DNA of 64,000 nt from Metellina segmentata (taxonomy: Eukaryota; Arthropoda; Arachnida; Araneae; Tetragnathidae). This document shows positions 38,950 to 47,220 of this stretch, piece by piece. The position numbers were made by a program, and so were the translations under genes. The notes below the pieces were generated by a model. The model was not told the DNA's origin. It saw nothing but the letters and a program-made list of their open reading frames with translations, and did not search any database. Each line of letters opens with the position of its first letter. Within the stretch, counting starts at the first letter, position 1. The stretch covers positions 125,996,337 to 126,060,336 of the forward strand of contig OX375872.1 of NCBI GenBank assembly GCA_947359465.1, given 5' to 3'.

Positions 38950-39586
38950 TTATACAATAATTTTTCGAAACGTTAAGTTAATTCTAGGGCATAATGCATT
39001 TCCACGGGGCAAGCTGTGTAACCAAAAATTCGTTGGTTGGATAAATCATTAAAAGTAAACTTCCATTTTCCAGAACAATTTTTAATGAGTTGTAATTCTT
39101 TCTAGAAAACACAAACTGTCTTTTTTGTCCAAATGAAACAGACGCTATGGGTGCATTATGATATAAGTCCTTCTCGTTGTCTTTATGTGCACCTATACAG
39201 TCCTTACCATCTTTATAACGGTTCACCAACACAAAATTAAATCTTGCATCAATTATTCGTTCCACTTCACTCTTTATTTCCAACAGTAAAGGAGACCAGG
39301 GCTTGGCTGCAATACAAGATCCATTAAAGGTATAGCTTATACCTTCGTCTCCGTATGCTACAAGTTGTCGAGGCACAGTATGTTTCTTACCGTAAATTTC
39401 TATAATAGTTTCCTCTTTCTTTAAATACGTTAATTCGTTTTCCAATCGACGGAAATATGACCAACCATCACAATCTGTAAACAATTTACCATATTCATAG
39501 CATAAAGAATCTTTACAGTATTTCTGAAAACACTGTTCTTTGTCTGTACGCATTTTCTTTGCAGGTCTAATATCACTAGAATCCAT
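38950..39586 (-). pseudogene. ALKBH2-like DNA dioxygenase with one frameshift
   Basis: An AlkB-family Fe(II)/2-oxoglutarate dioxygenase, which removes alkyl groups from DNA bases. From the ATG at 39586 the frame shows, in order: VPRQLVAYGD and GISYTF (residues ~71-87), KPWSP (95-99), FNFVLVNRYKDG (116-127), the iron-binding H134-x-D136 (HKDNE), and SVSFG (149-153). These match the ALKBH2 subfamily closely. An ATG 25 codons upstream (39661) is in frame, but the residues before 39586 look non-homologous. Near codon 187 one extra base in the A5 run at 39024-39028 shifts the frame, which then stops at 38984. The neighbouring frame, open to a stop at 38950, carries the rest of the fold: the second iron-binding His and the Arg pair that grips 2-oxoglutarate. 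It is therefore either a very young pseudogene or a homopolymer sequencing error. Intronless; no PCNA-binding N-terminus is evident. Confidence 0.8.
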
Positions 39587-39810
39587 GATGTATCTAAAAA
39601 CAGTAGAAGGGCAAAAATCCAGAGAAGCAAAATTATTCAAAGACCCTAGAAACAAATTCAACTATGCTTTTAAAAGCCTCTTAGTTATCAAACAGTATAA
39701 TCACTTTCTTTTGTTTGGTCCCTAACATTTTCAGATACCACAACACGTGTACTTCAGTAGTTTAAGCTAATCTTTAATTTTCTTTTGAGTCACTTTTATC
39801 GATGACTCCT
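39587..39810. other. upstream region of the AlkB-like gene
   Basis: AT-rich, with no motif I would call a promoter with confidence. Confidence 0.4.
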
Positions 39811-40430
39811 TGTATAAGTCCGTTCCTTCTCTTTAACCTACACGTGCAAAAACATTATCCTTAGTCATGTGTAATTCTCACACGTTCCAGAGGCTTCTAG
39901 ACTTTTCAATATTTGGTAGTATGTACTATACGCATTAACAGAATGATAGACTATTTTAAATATAACACAATCATTTATGTAGTCGTAATCAAACGGATAA
40001 AGTGCTTGTGTAAAATCTGTTGACCGCGAGCACCTTTTGCTGGGTTCAAATCCACATATTATTATTCACACAGGATATTATTATATCTATACTATAGATG
40101 ATTCATGTAAAACACACATATTGCAAAAGTCACTTTGCCCACAGTTGTTTAATTAAGATTGTATCCTATCAGTGTCTTCGGGTATAACTCCGGTTCTTCT
40201 GTTATCTTAACCTTATACAGGCTAAACAAAACTGAGTCACCCTTTCCAGAAGCTTCTGGAATTTTCAATCTTTGGTACTGTACGCATTCACAAAATGAAA
40301 GTCTATTTTAAATACAACACGATCATATATAGGTGATCATGGTCGAACGCATAAAGTGCTTGTGTAAAATCGGTTGGCCGTGATTACCTTTTGCTGGGTT
40401 CGAATCCACGTATTATTATTTTTCTTTCAA
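39811..40430 (+). repeat. ~354 bp direct duplication with Pol III B-box-like word
   Basis: Two diverged copies, about 39811-40085 and 40185-40430. Both run through CTTCTRGA.TTTTCAAT, TACGCATT and ATAAAGTGCTTGTGTAAAATC, then CACCTTTTGCTGGGTTCAAATCC (40031) or its partner ending GGGTTCGAATCC (40396). The latter word is a near-perfect tRNA B box; the two words are 354 bp apart. No convincing A box lies at the right distance, so this may be a SINE end or chance. Confidence 0.5.
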
Positions 40431-40501
40431 ATAATTATCCATTTAATTCTAAAATATAGCTGGGAAATAAATCCTTTTAAAACTATTTGTTACTCTGTCC
40501 A

Positions 40502-40521
40502 CCCCTAGATGGCGATACCTG
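40502..40521 (+). promoter_or_regulatory. CTCF-like motif 1
   Basis: CCCTAGATGGCGATACCTGT. It resembles arthropod CTCF-type sites (AGATGGCG core). Two related words follow within 335 bp. Confidence 0.3.
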
Positions 40522-40591
40522 TCATTTTCACACCATTAGAAATTATATACGAGAATATCAAATCTTATATTTAATTAGTTACTTAAAAAAT

Positions 40592-40611
40592 CCCTAGATG
40601 GCGCTACCAGT
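40592..40611 (+). promoter_or_regulatory. CTCF-like motif 2
   Basis: CCCTAGATGGCGCTACCAGT, the best match of the three to an insulator-type TAGATGGCGC word. Confidence 0.35.
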
Positions 40612-40728
40612 AGTTCAGGGCATCAACGCAAAAGAAAATTAATTAGTCAAATTAAAACTCTAAAATATTTACAAGTCCCAAACTGAGAGAAAAAGCAAAC
40701 ACTACATTTAAACAACTCCTTCCCTCAA

Positions 40729-40790
40729 GTGCTCAATAGCTCAACGGATAGCATGCCTGCTTTCGAATCCGAGGAAATCCTTTTTAAATT
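40729..40790 (+). repeat. tRNA-like 5' half
   Basis: TAGCTCAACGGATAG at 40737 is a strong A-box/D-arm match. TTCGAATCC follows at 40762 and a T5 run, a possible Pol III terminator, at 40781. The distance is too short for a whole tRNA and there is no acceptor stem, so this is a truncated tRNA pseudogene or SINE head, not a working tRNA. Confidence 0.35.
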
Positions 40791-40815
40791 CCAATAATAC
40801 GGTTACTCATCCCAC

Positions 40816-40835
40816 CACCAGATGACGTTACCAGT
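40816..40835 (+). promoter_or_regulatory. CTCF-like motif 3 (weak)
   Basis: CACCAGATGACGTTACCAGT, same orientation and same flanking TACCAGT as motif 2 but with the GGCG core changed to GACG. The shared flank suggests all three could be relics of one repeat. Confidence 0.25.
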
Positions 40836-41084
40836 CCTTCATCACCATGGAAACTCACCATCAACAACATGACGTCATCCTATTACACCAAAATGAAAAC
40901 AAAACGTCAGTTCTTATCGGTAGTCCGCTTCAACTCTTATCAGTATCACCACAAATCCTTATCTCCCCCAACAACGAATCCTTATTTCCCCCAACAACGT
41001 TATCTGATTCCTCCTCCTAAATGTAAACAAACGGCGGCCATCTTGTTCCTTCTTATCTTGATGCTCAAGGGACCCACATACTAC

Positions 41085-41345
41085 TCTTGTGATAATAGAA
41101 GCGTGAAAAAAATCAATATGGTAAAGTCTTTTCACCTATCTTCAGACTGAATCACACTAAAAAATAATAATATTAATAACGTATCAATTTGGTCTGCATA
41201 GAGAGGTGTGAGAATAAATCTTCCCGTTTTACAAACAAAATGAAGTCTTCTCACTTTAAAAAACACAACGAATCTCACTGAAGAAATTACTATTTAATCC
41301 AGTGCAGAAAGGATGCGACAAGTAATTTGTAAAAAATGAGGCAAG
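41085..41345 (+). repeat. diverged satellite unit right of the gene island
   Basis: Recognisably the same family as 13362-34050: GTGATAATAGAAGCGTGAAAA, then GAGAGGTGTGAGAATAAATC, AAAATGAAGTCTTCTCACTT, and ATTTAATCCAGTGCAGAAAG. It is much more diverged than most array units. It shows that the 34.05-41.08 kb island is flanked by the satellite family on both sides. Confidence 0.7.
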
Positions 41346-42282
41346 GCATGACAATACACAAAAATTGAAATAAAATATCACTTTTTTAAGTTTGTCTGAG
41401 CTATTATTTTTTCAAAGCTATATTCCATGCACCCATAATGGTTTATACATAACGTACAAGATCATTAAGTTTTTCTCTATGAGCAGCATAGAATAAGCGT
41501 AATAGCAGTGTTCCGGTACATGTCAATTAAGTGGAAACTGAACATGCAATAAAAAGTTAATCATAATCATTAAAATAGGTTTCTGGTTGAATACATAATT
41601 GATTTTCTTAACTTACTCAAGTATCAGATGGGTGAATTAACTTAGCCTTTCGTATTTCAATTTATGAAAAGTAGAATAGTTTATGTTTACAGTGGTAAAG
41701 AATTCCTAGTTATCATTGCATACAAGTTCCCAATACATTATAAAGAAATTAACCAACATATTACATAAAACAAAAAGAATATTTTAAAATTTTCAGTTAA
41801 CCAATTTGTTCTCCATAGAGATATAAATCTCTCTATATTAAAAAAAAGTTGCCGACGCCGCAGGATTGAAAACTGTTGTTTAGCTCGATTCTTAGATGGT
41901 TTCCCGAGAAAGTACTGATCGGAAAAAAACGAAATTAAAATGGTTTGTTCTTCATCGTATTCCCTGGACAATTATTAACAAGGTTCCCACTCTTTTTTTC
42001 TAACTAAAAATAAGGACTTTCTAAGCACTTTCTAGGACAAAATAAGGACTTTATAAGCAACTTAAAAAAAACATTGAAGAAACCGTATTATACAGTAAAA
42101 TACGTGACTTTCGACCAAATGAGGATGCTCTTACAGATTAGTTAATCTTATAAGAACAGTAGTACATAAAAAATTTAATATTCAAGTCTATTTTCTAAAA
42201 ATTATACACAAATAATGCCACACAAAAATAAGATTTTTCAAAATAAGCCGTCTGATTTTTACAAAATTCAGCAGTTAATATA
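41346..42282. other. non-coding stretch with transposon-end-like repeats
   Basis: Mostly unassigned. At 41981-42060 a GGTTCCCACTC word is followed by repeats of AAATAAGGACTTT.TAAGCA, like the subterminal repeats of the element at 51618-52358 and the words at 45150-45240. It may be one end of a related hAT-like element whose other end is lost. Confidence 0.4.
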
Positions 42283-42816
42283 TTGGCATTTACGTGTATG
42301 TGTATTAGTAATATGTGTAATATTAAAAAGACTGTAACTTCAAGGGATAAGAATATAATCTTGCCATTATATAAGGGTTTAGTAAGACCACATCTAGAAT
42401 ATGCTGTACAATTCTGGGCTCCATATATGAGAAAGGACATAGAATCAATTGAAAGGGTTCAGCACAGAGCTACAAAAATAATAAAGGGGCTAGCAAATTT
42501 CGACTATAATGAACGTTTAAGTAAGCTAAACATGTATACACTGGAAAGAAGAAGAAGGAGGGGGGATTTGATTCAGCTTTTCAAGTTTGTAAAACAAGGG
42601 GACACAGAGGGCTTAAATTTCAATAGGGATAACAGAACAAGGGGCCATGGGTATAAATTGAATAAGACACATTTTAATCGGGATTTAAGGAAAAACTACT
42701 ACTTTAATAGGGTAATAGACAGTTGGAACGCGTTGCCAGAAAATATAGTTAATTCAAAGGGAGTGTACGAATTTAAGACACAATTGGATAGTCAGTGGGA
42801 ATTGGAGAATTCATAA
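42283..42816 (+). pseudogene. LINE reverse transcriptase C-terminus
   Basis: 177 open codons. The pattern LYKGLVRPHLEYAVQFWAP, then ESIERVQHRATKII, then LERRRRRGDLIQLFK and WNALPENIVNS is the standard thumb/C-terminal region of CR1/jockey-type elements. The palm domain with the YxDD motif is absent because of 5' truncation. The frame itself is undamaged, so the copy is fairly young. Confidence 0.8.
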
Positions 42817-42890
42817 ACAAAGGACCAGCCTTGTTGGGCTTGAGCCTGTAGCTGGTCGTCAATATTTGTATTTGTATTTGTATATTTGTA
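42283..42890 (+). mobile_element. 5'-truncated CR1-like LINE, 3' end
   Basis: Only the last ~0.6 kb of a non-LTR retrotransposon. It holds the C-terminal part of the reverse transcriptase ORF, then a short 3' UTR ending in (TATTTG)-type repeats at ~42858-42890. Severe 5' truncation is the usual outcome of target-primed reverse transcription. Confidence 0.75.
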
Positions 42891-44024
42891 TAAACAAATT
42901 ATAGAATGGAGACCGCAAGAAAAAACTACGAAGGTTTTTATTTATCTCTTCTCAGTGCATTTGCTTTTATAAAATGGGAAAGAAAGAGATAAGTTGGACG
43001 GTGAAGATTTATGGAAGCTTCTGGGCCGAAGGCCCTCTATCTCCCGATGATAAAATTTTATTCACATAACAATGATAAACAAGTTGCAGAACAAATAAAA
43101 TAATAATAAAAATAGGCTTGGATCAGGAACTGGAAGAAGGGCACCTGAGGAAACTGAAAGAGAATCATGGACGCAATAATAATGCATTGAAGAGGCAGTG
43201 GCAACACAATAGAACAGTTTTGGAGCAGAGATCGTTTGTGCGAAGGTCAGCTGAAAGGCCGACGGTTGACAGTGATGGATGGGAAAATAAGTGGTAGTCT
43301 CCGTGCCCACCTGGAGACCCGAGTGGGAAACGGACATCAAACAAAAAGAGATAAGTTTGATGAGGACCGGACTTGGTGTTGTCGGTCAAAGCTGTTGTTG
43401 CGAGTTTGATTTCGTTTTCTTATTCTTTTCATATTGTTTTGTTTTTTTCTTTTTAATGGTCTTTAGGGGAGTGAATGAACAATTTTTTAGCATCTTTTTG
43501 GTCATGGGTCTTTCTGGTCATGGGAAACACCATTTTGTGTTGTCTGGGTCAGGCTCCTCCCTGATCCACCAACACTTTCATTTTCGATAATTTCCTAAGT
43601 TTTTAATTTTTATTTCTTTTTCTTTTTGAAATTACAGTGCTTGCCTTGTTATGCCTTCAGTTTCAGCTTGCTTATGAAATGGAGATTACTCACCCCAGTA
43701 ACAGTTTACAATACACTTTCATAAATTCATAATGAAAAAAATAAGCAAATTCATTTGTTGGCACATCGGAGGTTTCAATAAAATAAAATTAGTGGCATAC
43801 TATTAGTTTACTAAAAGGATGTAAAGGGATTGCAAGTTGCATACGTCAGAGTCAAATTTGACTAGATCAGAGACCTAACGAGTTTCGAAGAAAATATTTT
43901 CCCGTGAACCTAAACAGATCATAAAAGTTAATTTCATAAGAATAAATTTATAAAAAGGTTAATACAAAAATAAAATGCAATTTTATTGAATAGATATTCA
44001 ACTAGTTTCCAGGTTGCCACTATC
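42891..44024. other. unassigned stretch
   Basis: No recognisable domain. A plus-strand frame at ~43105-43310 is rich in Glu, Arg and Gln but lacks an ATG, and several 70-100 codon frames overlap on both strands, which argues against any one being real. The segment could be an unknown repeat. Confidence 0.4.
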
Positions 44025-44190
44025 CCAGCCTAAACCATTCGGTGTATTGCCACATAATTTTGAACCACGGTCAGATAACGAGACATCTGAGCTGGAGCCC
44101 CACTCTCCAAACTTCCACACCAACCCATCGTGAAGACTTTCGGCCAGGACAGATTTAAAGTGCACCAGCCACCTCTACACCATACGCCTA
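44025..44190 (+). repeat. dispersed SINE-like repeat, copy 1
   Basis: GAGCTGG.GCCC.ACTCTCCAAACTTCCACACC and the following ~60 bp match 53218-53292. I recall this word from tRNA-type SINEs common in orb-weaver spider genomes; that link is memory, not a search. Confidence 0.5.
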
Positions 44191-45499
44191 CAAACATAAT
44201 TTTAATGAAATAAAATTAATTTGAAATCATCTAAGCTGACAATGGAAACAGATTGCGAATGGCATAACAAAAGCAAAGTGAAATTAAAGCACAGTCGGCC
44301 ATTGAGTATTTGTCACCCGGACAGAAAGAGAAAAAATTTATAAAGCATAGGAAAAATTACTTTCGCTTTCGGTCAGCGGCCAAATACGATAAGAGTCCGA
44401 AATTTCCAGTTTTAAAACGACTTTTCCCGATTTATGAAATTCCCTGACTATTCTCGGTTCTCCAGCACTCTGGTTTACGTTCTTGCGATCTTTTCCAACA
44501 ATGTTTTTTTTAATCGAGCGGGATGGGTTTATTTTCGGAACTGATAACCGATTGCTTCAAATTTTCAAAACAGAATCACCCCCGAAAATCTTAAATTTGT
44601 TTTTTTCTGGGATAGTTTTTGCAAAAAATTAAAAGCATAAAAAAAAAAAGCTGGATTAAAAAAAAAATTTGCAACACATCGGGTTGCCACTCAGATAGCA
44701 GTATTAATTAAAATGAATTATCTTTTTATTGTTTTCAATTTACCTACAAACTTAAAAAAACACTTCCCCATAATTATAATAAAGTTTTAAAACATTGCAT
44801 TCGTGGGTAACAGAATAAAACAAAATTAATTAACATTTGATGATTGTATTTTAGTTTCCTTTATCAGGGCAACTATTTTGTGCATTGCGAGAGCTACTCA
44901 CAAGTCGAAAACAGACCGATTTTCAAGGGTTTTCAAGTTTCTAAAGTGTATTATGTACTCATCAAGAGTCGATCGACGATTTGTATATCGCGTATCAAGG
45001 GTTGCTATTCAAGCAAGCCAGTTCCCGAATCATCACCAAAACCGTACTTGTAAGCAGTTTTTTCGCCGTTCAGCCGCTAAAAAGAGGTCGGAAATATTGT
45101 AAAAAAATATCGTCATTCGAAAACTGAATTTTGTTTTCAATGGAAAATAAGCATTTTCTAAGGACTATCGATGAAAAATAAGCACTTCTAAGGGCCCTTA
45201 GAAATGAAAGATAAAAATAAGCACTTTATAAGCACCCGTATTAAGATTTATTTCCGATGCGGCTATTAGTTTAGGGTTTATTAAGTGTCAAAATTGAAGA
45301 CGCGAAATTTCTTCCGAGAGTGAGCAAAACACCTACAAATTTTCAGTCTTCAGCCGTGAGTTTTTTTAAAAAGTACTTCTCAACGTAAATTTTTGCAGCT
45401 CGTCGAGTTTTTTTTTTAATTTCAATTTCTACTTTAAAAACAAGACGAAATCTTCTCAATCAATCCATTCCAAAGAAAACAATAATAATTAAATTTCCT
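44191..45499. other. unassigned stretch
   Basis: No supported gene. At ~45150-45240 AAATAAGCA.TTTCTAAGGAC-type words recur, as at 41981-42060. The overlapping 69- and 74-codon frames at 44844-45102 are in different registers and have no domain. Confidence 0.4.
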
Positions 45500-45676
45500 T
45501 AAATTCAATTTAAAATGTTCTAGATTAAATTTTAAAATTCGCCGCGACCCAAAATTGCAAAAAATTCGGAAAAACCTGTGTACTAAATCTCATTGCTGTA
45601 AGTGCCATAGAATCGTCAGGATTTTGCGGCCCCCAAACAGACGGATAAACAAACACTTCCTTTTATAATATTACTA
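45500..45676 (-). mobile_element. Helitron-like element, 5' part
   Basis: On the minus strand it starts TAATATTATAAAAGGAAG (45676) and continues through the TTTGTT run, CCTGACGATTCTATGGC and GGGTCGCGGCGAATTTTAA. Directly upstream is another copy's 3' end (GCCACACAGTGACTAG), so two copies lie head-to-tail with no spacer. Confidence 0.55.
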
Positions 45677-45992
45677 GTCACTGTGTGGCTAGTCCGACGT
45701 TGCCCGTAGTGTAAGGTATTAATCTGGTGTAAAATTTTCCGCAGATTTCAAATCCGTTGAAGATATATTCAATTAAAAATTATTTATTTAAAGAAAATCA
45801 TATTTTTAGGTGTCGATCTAAACTGAAATTTTCCGCTGATTTCAAATATTAAAAAAAAAATTATAATTTAATCTGCGGAAAATTTCAGTTTAGATTGATA
45901 CCTAAAAATATGATTTTCTTTAAATAAATAATTTTTTAATTGAATATATCTTCAACGGATTTGAAATCTGCGGAAAATTTGTGGACCAAACC
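45677..45992. repeat. inverted pair of Helitron-like inner segments
   Basis: 45751-45848 and 45876-45978 are inverted copies of the same ~100 bp segment (AACGGATTTGAAATCTGCGG, then TTAAATAAATAATTTTT and TAGGT.TCGAT). They could form a long hairpin. The 3' end of the pair abuts the 5' LTR of the gypsy element. Confidence 0.6.
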
Positions 45993-46168
45993 TGTGATAT
46001 ATTTGTATATAATTGTAAATAGGATCTGGCAACTTACTTAGAGTTGGAAACCTGGCATCAAGCTAGGAGACGCTCATGACATGATGAGTGTCTATGAGTA
46101 TGAATGTAATATATACAGATAGTCTAGATATGTAATAAAAACGATTTATACAACTCCTAACTACTACA
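45993..46168 (+). repeat. 5' LTR
   Basis: Starts TGTGATATATTTG and ends CTACTACA. Compared with the 3' LTR it lacks GTTT before TTATACAACTCC and has a two-base TA difference near 46113. The very few differences indicate recent insertion. It contains an AATAAAAACG word near its end. Confidence 0.9.
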
Positions 46169-46185
46169 TGGCGCAGTCCTGTGAA
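46169..46185 (+). other. primer-binding site (tRNA-Ser type)
   Basis: TGGCGCAGTC directly follows the LTR. TGG pairs with the tRNA CCA tail and the rest matches the acceptor stem of a GCAGTC-starting tRNA-Ser with a G discriminator base. Confidence 0.65.
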
Positions 46186-46240
46186 CCTAAATGAACGTAG
46201 TGAAGCAGTGGAGCTGACTGTCATCCGGTAAAAGAGCAAA

Positions 46241-47220
46241 ATGGAAGTTTGTGTGCCGCCACGAGGGTTGAGCTTCGACGGGAACGTGTCCGAGAATTGG
46301 CGCCGATTCAAACAGCTATTTTAAATTTATATGACGGCGGCGGGCCATGACAAAAAGGCCTCAAGTGTAAAAGTTGCCCTTCTACTAAATGCTGCTGGTG
46401 AGGAGGCTGTTGAAGCGTACAATACCTTCAACATATCAGATGAGGAAAAGAAAGACTATAATGTAGTCCTACGACAGTTCCAGGCCCTGACGACACCAAA
46501 AAAGAACATTGTTGTTGAAAGGTTTATATTCAATCGGCGTCAGCAGGAAGAAGGAGAAACTTTCGACGCCTTCGTCAGGGATCTAAAAAAGCTGGTCGGA
46601 TCATGCGAGTTCGGAGATCAAGCGGACTCTGTGGTCCGGGACCGAATAGTGCTAGGTGTCAACGACCTGAGTCTGCAAGAAAGAATGCTCCGCGAGTCGG
46701 ACCTCAGTGTATCCAGAGCTGTTCAAATGGGACAGACTGCAGAGCTTAGTAAAATGCGTGCTCTAACGGTGCAAGGCCAATCCGTTGATCACATCGGAAG
46801 GAGATTTCAGCGAAAACCAGCTGCTGCAACCTTCTCAAAGACTTCAGTGGGTAACCGACCGGGGAAAATTCCAAAGAACTGTTCTCATGTCGAAAATGCA
46901 ACCGAAAGCATAGTAAAGGACAGTGTCCAGCATATGGTAAACAGTGTTATGTGTGCAATAAGTTTAATCACTTTGCTTCCACGTGTAATAACAAGCAAGT
47001 TAATGAGGTGGCAATGGAGCAGAGCAGCAAGATATTAAGAGAAAGTGATCTGGTAAGTCCTGACACGGAAAGCGAATTTTTCGTTGATACATTGAATGTT
47101 GCTACTGTTAAAAATGTAAATGTTAAGAAAGTTAATTATGCTACTGTAACCAAAGAATGGACAAAAACTGTATTAGTTGAGTCCAAATCAGTGACCTTCA
47201 AGCTGGACACTGGTGCATAA
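46241..47220 (+). pseudogene. gypsy gag (with start of protease), broken
   Basis: Gag packages the element RNA in cytoplasmic particles. The reading starts at an ATG at 46241, hits an in-frame TAA at 46322, then is open from 46325 to ~46880 as a capsid-like region (FDAFVRDLKKLV, then IVLGVND). A frame change near 46870-46880 is needed to reach two zinc knuckles, C-x2-C-x3-H-x4-C and C-x2-C-x4-H-x4-C, before ~46990. The frame then runs to the protease start, KLDTGA, and stops at 47218, exactly after the catalytic D-T-G-A. At least three lesions, so this copy is dead. Confidence 0.8.

Noticed and set aside
40729..40790. A functional tRNA gene
   Set aside because: A-box half only; no acceptor stem or T arm at the right distance.
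43062..43590. Overlapping 74-99 codon frames on both strands
   Set aside because: Mutually overlapping, no domain, no conserved partner in the window.
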